Assembly: GCF_030296595.1 (NCBI RefSeq)
Contig: NZ_AP027731.1
Span: 2,852,001-2,916,000 of the forward strand
Source of the DNA: Naasia aerilata
Lineage (GTDB): Bacteria > Actinomycetota > Actinomycetes > Actinomycetales > Microbacteriaceae
DNA length: 64,000 nt
Direction of reading: 5' to 3'
Below are positions 1 to 9,850 of this stretch, piece after piece. A model generated the notes under the pieces. It did no database searches and was not told the DNA's origin. It saw only the letters and a list, made by a program, of their open reading frames with translations. A program made the position numbers and the translations under genes. Within the stretch, counting starts at the first letter, position 1. The number at the start of each line of letters is the position of its first letter.

Positions 1-389
1 TGGGCGAGGTGGCCTGGCTTGACCTGCCCGTCCCGCGCCGCCTCACTCCGCTCACCGGGGAGCTCGACGACCTGCTCACCGACGCCCGGTACGCCGAGCA
101 CGAGGGGGATTGGGTCAAAGCGATCCTCACCGACCGCGTACGGCCGATGGATGCGATGCGCCGCCTGCAGCAGCGCTTCACGCACTGCGTCGCGCTCGAG
201 TTCAAGCCATCGGTCACTGCGGAATTAACGACGGCCAGCTATGGGGAGCGGGTCAGGGAGCGCACGGACGGCGAAATCGTCGCCGGCTTCCTCGAGTTCG
301 TCCGCAACGGCGTCGGCCCGTCCGAGTACGAGCGCGGGCTCGTGAACGAGCTGTTCGTGGAGCAGGACGTGCGCGAGGTCCGCGCATAA
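1..389 (+). CDS. sbcD: Exonuclease SbcCD subunit D, C-terminal fragment (cut by window edge)
   Basis: This is the C-terminal end of the metallophosphoesterase subunit of the SbcCD nuclease, which cuts DNA hairpins and protein-blocked ends together with SbcC. The reading frame is open from the left edge, so the catalytic phosphoesterase part lies outside the window. The visible part carries the SbcD C-terminal capping-domain pattern: a PVPRRLTPL strand, then ILTDRVRPMDAMRRLQQRF and FTHCVALEF, then an Arg-rich helix and an acidic tail. An internal GTG at position 9 is unlikely to be the true start because the frame and the SbcD similarity continue upstream of it. Its partner gene sbcC is usually directly downstream but here begins only at 14622. 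Confidence 0.88.
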   Translation, partial: GEVAWLDLPVPRRLTPLTGELDDLLTDARYAEHEGDWVKAILTDRVRPMDAMRRLQQRFTHCVALEFKPSVTAELTTASYGERVRERTDGEIVAGFLEFVRNGVGPSEYERGLVNELFVEQDVREVRA

Positions 390-541
390 CGCCCCGCCGC
401 CGGCGGCGCAGCATTCACAGCGGTCGGATCGGACTATCCGGCCATTGGAACTGAGGATTCCTCGGGCGGCGGGATTGCCGTCGGCGGCTACCGGTGATAA
501 ACCTCGCATAAGCACCTGCCTCGTTGAAGAATGGCGGACCT

Positions 542-685
542 ATGTTCAAGACCGAAGCGTCGAAGATCCGAACCGGCAATTGGAATCTCGATGCGAGCTG
601 CGCAAAGGGCCACCAGGTCTTCAAGGACCAGATGCATCCGCGCGGCCCATACAAGTGCCCGTACTGCGGGGAAGAGGTTTTCTAG
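542..685 (+). CDS. 47-residue zinc-ribbon protein
   Basis: A short frame starting with ATG and ending in TAG encodes 47 residues. It contains a C-x3-H element (CAKGH, residues 20-24) and a CPYC knuckle (residues 39-42), followed by GEEVF at the very end. The spacing of the two metal-binding halves, with aromatic residues before the second CxxC, fits a single treble-clef or zinc-ribbon fold. There is a weak purine-rich stretch upstream of the ATG but no strong ribosome binding site. It lies alone between sbcD and the leftward HNH gene. The function is unknown; a small DNA-, RNA- or protein-binding adaptor is possible. The metal-ligand pattern makes chance unlikely, but length and weak initiation signals leave doubt. 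Confidence 0.55.
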   Translation: MFKTEASKIRTGNWNLDASCAKGHQVFKDQMHPRGPYKCPYCGEEVF

Positions 686-879
686 GCCCGAGCCCCGCGG
701 GGTCGCGATCGTGGCGCCACATGTGCCAAAGCCGTGGGGGAGCCTGAGGGCACCTCGGTGGCACCGTAGTTGGGCTGAGGGCACAAGCCATACCGGAAGC
801 ACCACCGCGGCAGACGCTGCGGAAAGCCCATCGTGTGACGCACCTAGGAGGTCGCCTCTCGCGGTACGCCTCGCAAGTG

Positions 880-1920
880 TCAACCCTCGCAGGCGACACC
901 GTCATCGTCGCGATCGAGTTCCCCACGGTAACCCGGCGCATCTCGCTGGATGCCGCTGACGCCTGCCGCGTACGCCGCGGAGCAGTTCGCGTAGTAGACG
1001 CTAGAAGCTGTGTCTGTTGCGACGAGACCAACGGCAGCAGTGGGGGAGGCGGTGGGCTGCGGCGTCGGTGTACCGACGGGCTCCCCAAGCGACGAGCGAT
1101 ACGCGGGCTGATCCGGGCACGAGCGAAGTACCGTCGAGAGGGCATCGTGCTCGGGCTGGGTCACCCAGAGTCCATACGCGTACTTCACACTGATCTGCCG
1201 CGCTGCGTACTCGCACTTCATGCCCGCGAACGTCGGCAGCCACGTGGCGGCATCCTCTCCGCTCTTGGCCTGGTTCGCCTGGTCGCTGACCGCGAGCAGG
1301 TTGGTGGGATCGTTCGCGAGGCGTTGGCGCTGGTCCTGGGTGAGCTGCTGTGCACCCGAGGTCCAGGCGTCGATCAGGGCCACCATGTGGTCGATCTGCA
1401 CCAGCGTCGAGGTGTCATTGCCCCGCGTGAAGGTCATCGCCTGCCCCGTGTACGGATCGGTGAAAGTGCCCGACATCACTTTGCAACCGTTGAGAACCGT
1501 GTCCTTCAGATCACGCTGCAGCACATCGTCGCGGGTGTTGCAGGCGTTGCCGTCGACATCCATCCACGCCTGGCCGAAGTCCTGCGTGCGCTGGTAGTCC
1601 GCGCCCGAGTCGGGGGCGCGCACCGGGAGTAGCGCGAGCACGTCGATCGCACTCTTCCCCAGGAGTGGCGGCTCTACGAGCTCGAGGCTCGTGACCGCGG
1701 CGGCCCCGGCAACCGACGTGCCGGAAGCGGATGTACTGGTCTTGGTGTCATCGGGCGCGACGGCAGGAAGCGCATTGCCGGCGTTGACTCCCTTGGCCGT
1801 TGAACTAGTCGACTGCGTCGCACTTACACCTATCCAGGCACCGAGCGCAAGAATGACGACGCTGAAAATAGCGAATAGGCCCCCAGTTGTGATAGTCCAT
1901 AGGCCACCCCGTCGATTCAT
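880..1920 (-). CDS. Membrane-anchored HNH endonuclease (DUF1524) with excalibur domain
   Basis: This is a 346-residue exported nuclease-like protein. An N-terminal hydrophobic helix (about residues 8-30) is followed by an Ala/Thr/Ser-rich linker. The GmrSD C-terminal/DUF1524 HNH core follows, with a DHMVAL box, the SGAQQLT stretch, NDPTNLLAVS and a QAKSGEDAATWLP segment. The last ~35 residues form an excalibur calcium-binding motif (YYANCSAA, then DRDDDGVACEG). I chose ATG 1920 because GGAGG lies 5 bases upstream; the in-frame TTG 12 bases earlier overlaps that Shine-Dalgarno. It is transcribed away from the VWA/tubulin operon across a short divergent gap. Its likely role is an extracytoplasmic DNase; the physiological substrate is not evident. 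Confidence 0.82.
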   Translation of the reverse strand: MNRRGGLWTITTGGLFAIFSVVILALGAWIGVSATQSTSSTAKGVNAGNALPAVAPDDTKTSTSASGTSVAGAAAVTSLELVEPPLLGKSAIDVLALLPVRAPDSGADYQRTQDFGQAWMDVDGNACNTRDDVLQRDLKDTVLNGCKVMSGTFTDPYTGQAMTFTRGNDTSTLVQIDHMVALIDAWTSGAQQLTQDQRQRLANDPTNLLAVSDQANQAKSGEDAATWLPTFAGMKCEYAARQISVKYAYGLWVTQPEHDALSTVLRSCPDQPAYRSSLGEPVGTPTPQPTASPTAAVGLVATDTASSVYYANCSAAYAAGVSGIQRDAPGYRGELDRDDDGVACEG

Positions 1921-2014
1921 TGTCGCCTCCAATTGCCAGACTCAAGGCTAAGGTATAGCGTCTGCCTCATGTCCCCTTTCCTGCGCATTAGTCGATGCTG
2001 CGCATTCGACCTAC

Positions 2015-4265
2015 GTGGGCAGTGAGTACTTGAACGGACTAATACCAGTCGGAGCTCGAATACGAGGAATTCTCCGCACGACGACAGCTGCCGTCGCAGT
2101 TACTGCCACGGTCTTGATGGGCGCGAGTGCCGCGCCCGCTGCAGCGTTGGCTGTTCCCGTCGCCCACCAGGCGGTAGCGGCCAAACCAACCGCCATCTGT
2201 TCCAGCGTGCCCGCGACGGTGGGGAAGTCCCACGAGATCGACGTTGTCCTCGACGACTCCGGCTCGATGTTCGTCGCGCCGAGTCCGCAGCGGTGGTCGT
2301 ACGTCAAGTACGCGCTCATGGTGTTCGCCGCGATGCTGGGGCCCGCGGACGAGATGAAGGTGTTCCTGCTGTCCCAGAGAGGCGGAGTGGCCCTAACGAT
2401 CCAGGGCTCGGAATCCGGACCCAGCCAAGCCAACGTCGATTCCATCAACAACCTGCAGATGCACGGGGAGGGACCCCTGGGCAGCGGTGCCCGCCGCGCG
2501 CGACGACCTCGCCGGCAGCAGCGCGGAGAGCCGTTGGCTCGTCCTCCTGTCGGACGGTGCGTTCGACGACCATGTCGCCACCAGCGGTGAGTTTTCGGGC
2601 TGGTCGAGCTCGCTCGGCTCGGCCGGCCGCAGCTTCGACGTCGGCTTCCTCGGTGCCGGAAGCGGCGCGCCACAGCTTGCTGCCGCGCCCGGTTTCCACC
2701 CGGCCAACGCTCCCGACGACATCACCCAGATACTGGGCAACACAGCGAGCCTTGCCAACGAGATCTTCGGCCGCGCCGTGATCCCCCGATGGGCGGTCAA
2801 GGCACCACGATCGACCCGGACATCGACCTCGCAACGGTTCTCGTACTCGCGCAGGGCAGCGCCACCATCGGGACGCCGGAGAGCGGCGAGGACCAGGACC
2901 AGCCACTCGACCTGCTCGCCGATCCCGTCAGCATCCCGGAGCCTTCGAACCCCCGGCGCTCGCGGACGGCAGGACCGTGAATGCCGAACCGGCAGCCGGT
3001 CTCGCGGGTCAGGTCGCCACCGTTGCCAACGTGCCCGCAGGGCCGACCTACTTCGACGTCGGCAACGCGTCGCAGACGAGCTTCTACTACATCCCGCGGG
3101 TGCAGTTCGGTGTCACCTGGATCGATCCGTCGACCGATGAGCCGATCCCGAAGGGGCAGGCTGTCGTCGCCGGGAAGTACAAGATCGAGTACGGGTTCAT
3201 GGACTCCGACTGCAACATCATCGGCTCGGACCGCCAGGACCTTCTGGGCGAGGTCACGCTGACCGCCAGCATGAGCGAGGACGGCGACGTGATCCAGCCG
3301 ACCCTCGACAGCGGAGCCGAGTACGACCTCGCGGCGGGGGATGCCGTTGTCACCGTGGACGGCACGTACCTGGGCGGCAATCCCGCACACGCCGAGATCA
3401 AACAGCACATCTACCCGGCGCCCGAGCTGGGGACGATCACGATCGACCACCCCGACCTCACGGTCACCTCTCTGAATTCGAGCGCGTCGATCTCCGCCAC
3501 CTACGCCGGCGCAGATGGCCGAACCGTGACGCAGCAGGAGTGGGATGCGATCGACCCGAGCGCGTTCACTGTGACCGGGAAGCCTGCAGCGGGAATTCGC
3601 TGGAAGGTCATCAAGGGGAAGACGCCCGGGGCGCTGAACCTCATCCCGGTGTCCGCGAACGGCGATATCTACTCTGTGGACACCTCGCATCCGGTGCGTT
3701 TGAAGGTAGCCGCGGACTACACCTATGACGAGGGCATCAAGCGGGCAACGGGCACGACCGATGTGACTGTCGTGGACGACATCTCCTTCTGGGACCGGCT
3801 GCTCCACTGGTTCGAGAAGGACGGGTGGAAGTTGCTGCTCGGCCTCCTCGCGCTCCTCCTCCTCGCCGGCTACATCTTCAAGAAGCGCTTCTCCCGGCGG
3901 TTCAAGTCAGCTCCGCACATCAACGCGCGCCCGCGAACCTTCGGGATGCCGTCGGGACAGAGCCGGGGCGAGTTCAAGAAGAGCCTCGGATACCGGCTCC
4001 TGCCGTTCTTCGCCGATCGGGCGACGTTCCGCTACGCCCCCGGCACCGCTGGATTCACCCGACTCAAGCTCAAGGCCGTCTCGCGCGGCGCCGGCGAGGT
4101 GACCAACTGGAAGGCGCTCGTGAGCGCCCACCGCCCCGAGAAGTCGGTTGAGGTGAACGGGACCCGTTTCGACAAGGACCTGACGCGGCCCCCACGGTCG
4201 GCCCCGGCAGCCTCATCACCGCCCAGAACCCCGACATGAAGTACGAATGCGCGCCGAACGCGTGA
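2015..4265 (+). CDS. VWA-domain protein with signal peptide and C-terminal TM anchor (four apparent frameshifts)
   Basis: This is the first gene of the tubulin-like operon. An N-terminal export signal with a long Ala/Val-rich core (about residues 18-45) precedes a von Willebrand A domain. The MIDAS motif DDSGS follows IDVVL, and a later conserved LLSDGAF strand continues the domain. The C-terminal half is beta-rich and extracytoplasmic. It ends in one TM helix (KLLLGLLALLLLAGYIF) and a basic cytoplasmic tail. The product would be about 750 residues, but the frame changes near 2475, 2785, 2940 and 4188, each next to a C or G run. Frame-corrected translation stays coherent across all four, ending in KYECAPNA. 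The GTG start at 2015 is uncertain because no clear ribosome binding site is visible. It likely acts as a surface-facing sensor or assembly partner. Confidence 0.75.
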
Positions 4266-4299
4266 CCCGCACGGCCCACTGAAAAAGGAACGAATCAAT

Positions 4300-7200
4300 A
4301 TGCCTATCGCCCCCACCCTGATCCTCGGTCTCGGCGGCACCGGATCGAAGATCGTCGCCCGTGTCGCCGACAAGGTGAAGGAGTCCGCCTCCTCACAGGA
4401 GAACCGGATCGCCTACGTCGTCTTCGATACGGATATCAACGAGCTCCGCGAGATTCGGGAGAAGAACCCCGGCGTCTTCACCGTGCAGACCTCGACGGTG
4501 AACACGGTCGGCGACTACCTGACGGTCAACACGAACGCCCGCGACAACTGGTTCCCAGTCAACGAGATGCTCAACCGGAAGACCCTCACCGAAGGTGCCG
4601 CGCAGGTCCGGGCGATCTCGCGGCTCGCGTTCGACACGACCCTGAAGAGCGGCAAGCTCGCCCCGCTGCGCGACGCGATCGACACGCTGTTCCGAGTGGA
4701 TAAGGACAACCAGGAGCAGGCGCTCCGCGTCATCATCACCTCGTCGCTGGCCGGTGGGACGGGATCCGGTCTCATCCTCTCGGTGGCGATGTACCTCTCG
4801 AGCTACCTCAAGGCGAAGTTCCCGCACCTGCGCGCCATCACGCGCGGCTTCTTCCTGCAGCCGGATGTCTTCTACGACGTCATTCCCGGTGCCGACGAGC
4901 AGCAGAACCTCAAGGTGAACGCGTACGCCACGATCCGCGAGCTCGACGCTTTCCTCATGAAGGGCGACAACACCCTGCCTCCCCAGTACCGGAACCTCAA
5001 GTTCGAGTTCCCGACCATCGGCGGTGAGGGGGTCGAACCGGTGAACGCGATGCCGTACGACTTCTGCTTCCTCTTCGACGCCCAGGGCACCAGCGGCAGC
5101 CTGACTTCATTCGGCGACATCCTCGACCACGCTGCCACCTGCATCTACACCCAGTCCATCGGCCCGATGTCCAAGCGCTCGAACTCCTCGGAGGACAACA
5201 CGCTCCGGGAAGTGATCAAGAACAACGGCCGCAATCGCTACGCCGGCGCCGGCGCATCGCGACTCGTCTACCCGCGCCGCCACGTCGAGAAGTACTTCGC
5301 CTACACCTGGCTGCGCACGGCGGTGAGCCGGGACTGGCTCAAGTTCGACGCCGCCTTCCAGGGCCAGCTCGCCGGCGTTCGCGACCAGCAGGACAAGGGC
5401 TTCAGCGTGCCAGACCTCCGACTGGAGAAGGTGTTCCCGCAGACGGTGGACACCAAGGCGGACGGGGAGAAGGACCCCTTCGCCCGGTCGATCAAGGACC
5501 AGGCGGTGCTGAAGGATCCGGAGGGCATCACCGAGATCGGCAAGAAGTGGGCCATGTACCTCAGCGGGCTCATGAGCTACCTCGAGACGCGCTCGAAGAA
5601 CGACACCGACGATGCGCTCAAGGCCCAGCTGTCGGCGAATATCGCGGAGCTCAGCGGCAACGCCCCCGAGTACTACGAGCGCTACCTCGATCTGAAGAAG
5701 TACCACGACCTCGTCGAGCGGCACGCCCAGGAGAACGCGGCCATCACGGCCTATTCGCTCTTCGGCACCGACAGTCGCGGTGCGAACGACGGTCAGCCGT
5801 TCGCCCTGGAGACGTACCTGAAGAATCAGCGTGGCGACGGCTTCATCCACCCGGTCTCCGCCCGCTACTTCCTCTACAAGCTGCTCGACATGCTCGAGAA
5901 GCAAAAGGCCACCGTCGACATCGAGTTGAACGATCTGCAGGGCTACTTCCGCGACTTCGAGAAGCAGGCGTTCGACGACCCGTCGACCGACGAGATCGAA
6001 GGGCCCGAGTCTGTGCTTGCACGCAAGCAGGGCTTCGTCTCTCGGGTGACGAACCGGCAGGACGGCTGGCAGAAGGACCTGGCCGACAAGTTCGCCACCT
6101 ACCTGAAGAAGGTCGGCGACCTCGGGAACGCTCAGGTCAATTCCGCCGTCCTCACCGACGCGATCGTCTACGTCAAGGGTCTCTCGGACGCCTTCGAGAA
6201 GCTCTTCGACAACCTTCGGCAGAACCTCGCGCGCCTCGGCAGCGACATCGACAAGCTCTACACCGCGTACAACGACACGAAGGGGTCGACGACCCGCTTT
6301 GTCTACGCCGACTCGAAGAGCCTCGACCACATCGGCAAGTCGGTGCTCTACAAGGGCGGCAGCGCCAATGCCGACTCCGACCTCTCGCAGGCGATCTTCG
6401 CCAAGGTGCGCGAGTACGCGGCGATCACCGACGAGAAGGACGAGAACTACTTTCAGGACCTCTACTCCGGGACGATCGTGCAGCATTTCGTGAAGAAGTT
6501 CCGGGAGCAGCAGGGCTCCACAACGCTGGACATCGACGTCATCGAAGCGCTCGAGCGCGAGTACCGCGCCCGCACCAAGAATGTCGAGGAGGCGAACATC
6601 CGCCACTACGTCGTCTCAGAGCTGAACGCGGTGAAGGCGCTCGCGGCGCCCTTCATCGAGTCTCCGCTCGGCGAGGATCGGCATCCCATCTTCGCGTGCG
6701 CGTTCAACCCCAGCATCAAGGGCGACGCAGGCTCGAAGCGGGAGGCGCTGATCAACGAGCACCTCTCGAACTACGGCGGTCAGCCGGACGACGAGATCCC
6801 GAGCCAGGAGATCCTCTTCTACAACGCGATCTATGGCATTCGCGCCCGCGACCTCTCGAAGTTCTCGCCGCCGCGCGTCAGCCAGACCGAGAATCTCGCC
6901 GCGGGCGAGTACTTCACGGCCTACTTCCGGCTCGTCAGCCAGATCCGCCCGTCCGTGGACGAGACGAAGGTGATCACGCCCCACATCGACCGCCGCTGGC
7001 ACACCATCGCCGCCATGCCGGACCTCGATGAGGGCAACCAGTCGAACCAGCTCACCGAGATCCACCGAGCGCTCCTCAAGGGCCTGGTCCACGGCCACAT
7101 CATCCGCGACAAGTCCATCGGCAGCGGGATGATTTACCGCTACAAGCCGCTGGTGGGCCCGGAGCAGGACTTCATCGTGTCGAACGGGACACCCTGCGAC

Positions 7201-7755
7201 CAGTTCTACGAAGTGGTCGACTCGCTCACCATCGATCCCGTGGCGGTGTCTCGACTCAGAGAGGCGGTGGATCGCCGGATCCAGGCGACCCTCGCCGAGA
7301 CCTCCGCGGTCGACTACCTGAGCAGTCCTTTCGGGACCGCCCTCGCACATGGAGTCGAGCTGACGGAACTGCGCCAGGTCGTCCCCTCCTTCCCGAGCGT
7401 CGGCGCGACGATCTTCGACATCGCCGCTTTCTGGGCGATCTCCGTACCGAAGGACCACTTCGAGGAGGAGTACCTCGCCGCCATGACGAGAGACTTCATC
7501 GCGCTCATTCAGGAGGAGGTGTTCCGGCTCGAGGACGGCGATCAGCGGTACACGGTGCTCGAGGAGGTTCTGCGCCAGCAGTTCCGGGAGTTCACGACTC
7601 ACCTGTCGGCGTTCACCGAGAAGGGCGGGGCCTACTTCAACCGCAAGCTCCGTGTCATCATCGGCGCGCTGGGGGACCTGCTGATAGATCTGCCCCTTTC
7701 GGAGCTTCGCGCCGAAGTGTATGCCGTCGACAAGCAGCTGCTCGCGAGGGACTAG
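4300..7755 (+). CDS. Tubulin/FtsZ-superfamily large GTPase-like protein (Tubulin_2 type)
   Basis: This 1151-residue protein begins with a Rossmann-like strand and glycine loop (LILGLGGTGSK, residues 7-17). At residues 149-157 it carries the tubulin signature loop SLAGGTGSG, preceded by a hydrophobic strand. These are the nucleotide-binding T1 and T4 loops of the FtsZ/tubulin superfamily. A GTP-binding, possibly polymerising, N-terminal third is therefore supported, followed by a long mostly helical region of unknown fold. It has no signal peptide or TM helix, so it is cytoplasmic. AAGGA precedes the ATG by about 9 bases. It sits between the VWA gene (34-bp gap) and a membrane protein gene (19-bp gap). 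Families of this kind were proposed from comparative genomics to work with VWA proteins in membrane remodelling; the role here is inferred. It is intact. Confidence 0.85.
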   Translation: MPIAPTLILGLGGTGSKIVARVADKVKESASSQENRIAYVVFDTDINELREIREKNPGVFTVQTSTVNTVGDYLTVNTNARDNWFPVNEMLNRKTLTEGAAQVRAISRLAFDTTLKSGKLAPLRDAIDTLFRVDKDNQEQALRVIITSSLAGGTGSGLILSVAMYLSSYLKAKFPHLRAITRGFFLQPDVFYDVIPGADEQQNLKVNAYATIRELDAFLMKGDNTLPPQYRNLKFEFPTIGGEGVEPVNAMPYDFCFLFDAQGTSGSLTSFGDILDHAATCIYTQSIGPMSKRSNSSEDNTLREVIKNNGRNRYAGAGASRLVYPRRHVEKYFAYTWLRTAVSRDWLKFDAAFQGQLAGVRDQQDKGFSVPDLRLEKVFPQTVDTKADGEKDPFARSIKDQAVLKDPEGITEIGKKWAMYLSGLMSYLETRSKNDTDDALKAQLSANIAELSGNAPEYYERYLDLKKYHDLVERHAQENAAITAYSLFGTDSRGANDGQPFALETYLKNQRGDGFIHPVSARYFLYKLLDMLEKQKATVDIELNDLQGYFRDFEKQAFDDPSTDEIEGPESVLARKQGFVSRVTNRQDGWQKDLADKFATYLKKVGDLGNAQVNSAVLTDAIVYVKGLSDAFEKLFDNLRQNLARLGSDIDKLYTAYNDTKGSTTRFVYADSKSLDHIGKSVLYKGGSANADSDLSQAIFAKVREYAAITDEKDENYFQDLYSGTIVQHFVKKFREQQGSTTLDIDVIEALEREYRARTKNVEEANIRHYVVSELNAVKALAAPFIESPLGEDRHPIFACAFNPSIKGDAGSKREALINEHLSNYGGQPDDEIPSQEILFYNAIYGIRARDLSKFSPPRVSQTENLAAGEYFTAYFRLVSQIRPSVDETKVITPHIDRRWHTIAAMPDLDEGNQSNQLTEIHRALLKGLVHGHIIRDKSIGSGMIYRYKPLVGPEQDFIVSNGTPCDQFYEVVDSLTIDPVAVSRLREAVDRRIQATLAETSAVDYLSSPFGTALAHGVELTELRQVVPSFPSVGATIFDIAAFWAISVPKDHFEEEYLAAMTRDFIALIQEEVFRLEDGDQRYTVLEEVLRQQFREFTTHLSAFTEKGGAYFNRKLRVIIGALGDLLIDLPLSELRAEVYAVDKQLLARD

Positions 7756-7774
7756 CCGGGAGCCTCACCGCATC

Positions 7775-9850
7775 ATGTTCACCGTCATCCTGCTCCGAGG
7801 CAGGGCGAAACGGATCTTCGCGCAGGCGAGGACGCTGTTCGCGCCCTACGAAGAGGAGAAGCTCCTCGCCTTCGTCGACTGGAACGAGTCGGCGGGTGCG
7901 CGCACCATCGACGACGCGCTGCCCGGCATCCGCCCCGTCATCAAAGGCAAGAAGGAATGGCGGGTGATCGTCGTCGACAGCCCGAGCGAACAGGGCCCCG
8001 ATGCCGGCCAGCCCGACAACCCGTTCGACTACCTCGACAACGAGGTCGGCGAAGCGGCGAGACTCAGTCTCGAGGAGTCGCCGTACCCTCTCGTCCGTCT
8101 CTCCCACATGTTGCTCGGCTACCCGCCGATCGGAGCGAAGGACTTCGAGGCGGTGTACTCGTATCGCGACCCGGATGACCTCGCCGGGAATCGCATCGAG
8201 CGGCGGGCCGCCGACCTCGCCGACGGGGGACCGGTGCCGCAGCCGTCGGAAGTGCGGCAGAAGCTTGCCGTCATGCACGACCTGAAGATCCACTACCGAG
8301 AGGTCGAGTACACCGCGGACGAGCGCGCGAAGCACGAGGCGCTCAATGCACGGTACGACTTCCGCGGAAACCGGCCGACAGAGGTGATCTTCGTCGCGAC
8401 GCGTCGGCCGCCGGAGGCCGACCCACACGAGCAGTTGCGCGCGGCGTGGTCGGCGGACCTCCGCCGCGTCCCGTCGCAGTTCGTCGCGCGGAACGACTAC
8501 CCCTCGGGCACCCGGTTCGCCGTCTACGACCTCGTCGATTCCGAGCACTCCGACTACGAGCAGAACCTGATGCGGTTCTGGCTCTCGGTCCTGAGCGTCT
8601 CCGTGAACGACCTCCCGTCCAGCTCGTTTCAGGCGGATCACGTGTACCGGTTGGACGTGGAAGTGGACGCGGCCTCCCTGGTCGAGACGATGAACAATCA
8701 CCTCAGTCGGCTCGGCACCGTGCGCAACCGCATCGATGGCGTGTTCCGGAGCCCCGGCCGACGACCGACGGCCGACATCGCGACCCTGCTCGTCGATCAG
8801 GAAGTGCCGGTCGACTTCGACCACCTGGGAGGAGTCGATCACCGCTCCCACGGGTCGCTATTCCCTGGCCACCGACGTGCCGTCCAGCGAGTCGGCGCGT
8901 TGGTGGGCCGACTACGTCCAGGTCATGAAGCAGACCGAGGCGCTGCTGCGGAAACCACGGCGGGTCCTGGCGGCAGCGGTCTACGACGCCCGGCTGAAGG
9001 CCCGGCTCCTGCCGGACGGCGATGTCGAACTAACCCGGTACGAGCGGGATGACCTCGAGGATGATCTTGCACGGCAGGTGGCCGCGCTGGCAGCGCCGGC
9101 CACGGCCGATCTGCTCGATCGGAAGGCGGTCCGCCGGATGATCGACGGACACCACCGGGAGATCCGGCAGACCATCGAGAAGCGGCTGCACGCGACGACG
9201 ATCGGCGTCGCCACGGGAGTCGTGGTCCTCACCTGGGTCCTCGGGCTCCTGCCGTACATCGTCCTGTCCGGAGTCACGCACGGACCGGCAGCCCTCGGCG
9301 ACGCAGCGCTCGTGGCACTGTTGAGCCTCGTGGTGCTCCTCGCCGGGGGAGTGGCAGCCCTCGCCCGGCAACGAGGCCGGCTTGTCGCGAAGATCGAAAA
9401 CCTCAACCGCGATCTCAAGTCCATCCGTGCCCGAGTGCACGGCGGTGCGGCAGTCTTCGGCAAGTACCTGACGGATCTTTCGACCTACATGCGCGCGCGT
9501 GCGCTGCTCCTCGGCTCCGTCGTCAAGGAGGACGAGGACCGGGCCCGACTCCAGGAGCTCGAGCAACTGAGGGTTCGCCTCACACGGGCGATGGAGTTCG
9601 AGCGGGGCCTCATCACCTCGCTCGGCGCCACACCGGTCGTGCAGAAGGTCGAAGGCGACATCACCACGTTCGATCTCGGAAACCGCCCTCGCATGCGGCG
9701 TCTTCTGCAGCTGCCGACGCCGGTCGGCCTCATGGTGCCGTTCAACTCCTCGGGCGAACAGGTCCGGGCGCCCTACGACTTCGTCGCGCGCGTCGTCGTC
9801 CGACGCGTGCCCTCTTCGAGCACGCCATCCAACGCGAGGCCGGCGCGTGA
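7775..9850 (+). CDS. Two-TM coiled-coil protein of the tubulin-like operon (two apparent frameshifts)
   Basis: This is an unrecognised protein of about 690 residues. The N-terminal ~450 residues look soluble and mixed alpha/beta. Two TM helices follow (TIGVATGVVVLTWVLGLLPY and a second Leu/Val-rich one ending GGVAALARQRG). A charged coiled coil comes next, then a beta-rich tail with a predicted cytoplasmic position. The frame shifts near 8830 (after VPVDFD, resuming at TWEES) and back near 9810; the restored C-terminus reads LFEHAIQREAGA. The last codons overlap the GTG of the next gene (GTGA), which indicates translational coupling. The position beside the tubulin-like protein suggests a membrane platform or adaptor for it (inference). 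No catalytic motif was seen. Confidence 0.68.

Noticed and set aside
2015..4265. VWA gene as a decayed pseudogene
   Set aside because: Frame-corrected translation remains coherent, including MIDAS, TM anchor and C-terminus, and similar slips occur at homopolymers all over the window.
5107..6606. Long open frame antisense to the tubulin-like gene
   Set aside because: It mirrors the codon structure of the plus-strand gene in very GC-rich DNA, has a Val/Leu/Arg/Asp-biased composition and no domain motif.
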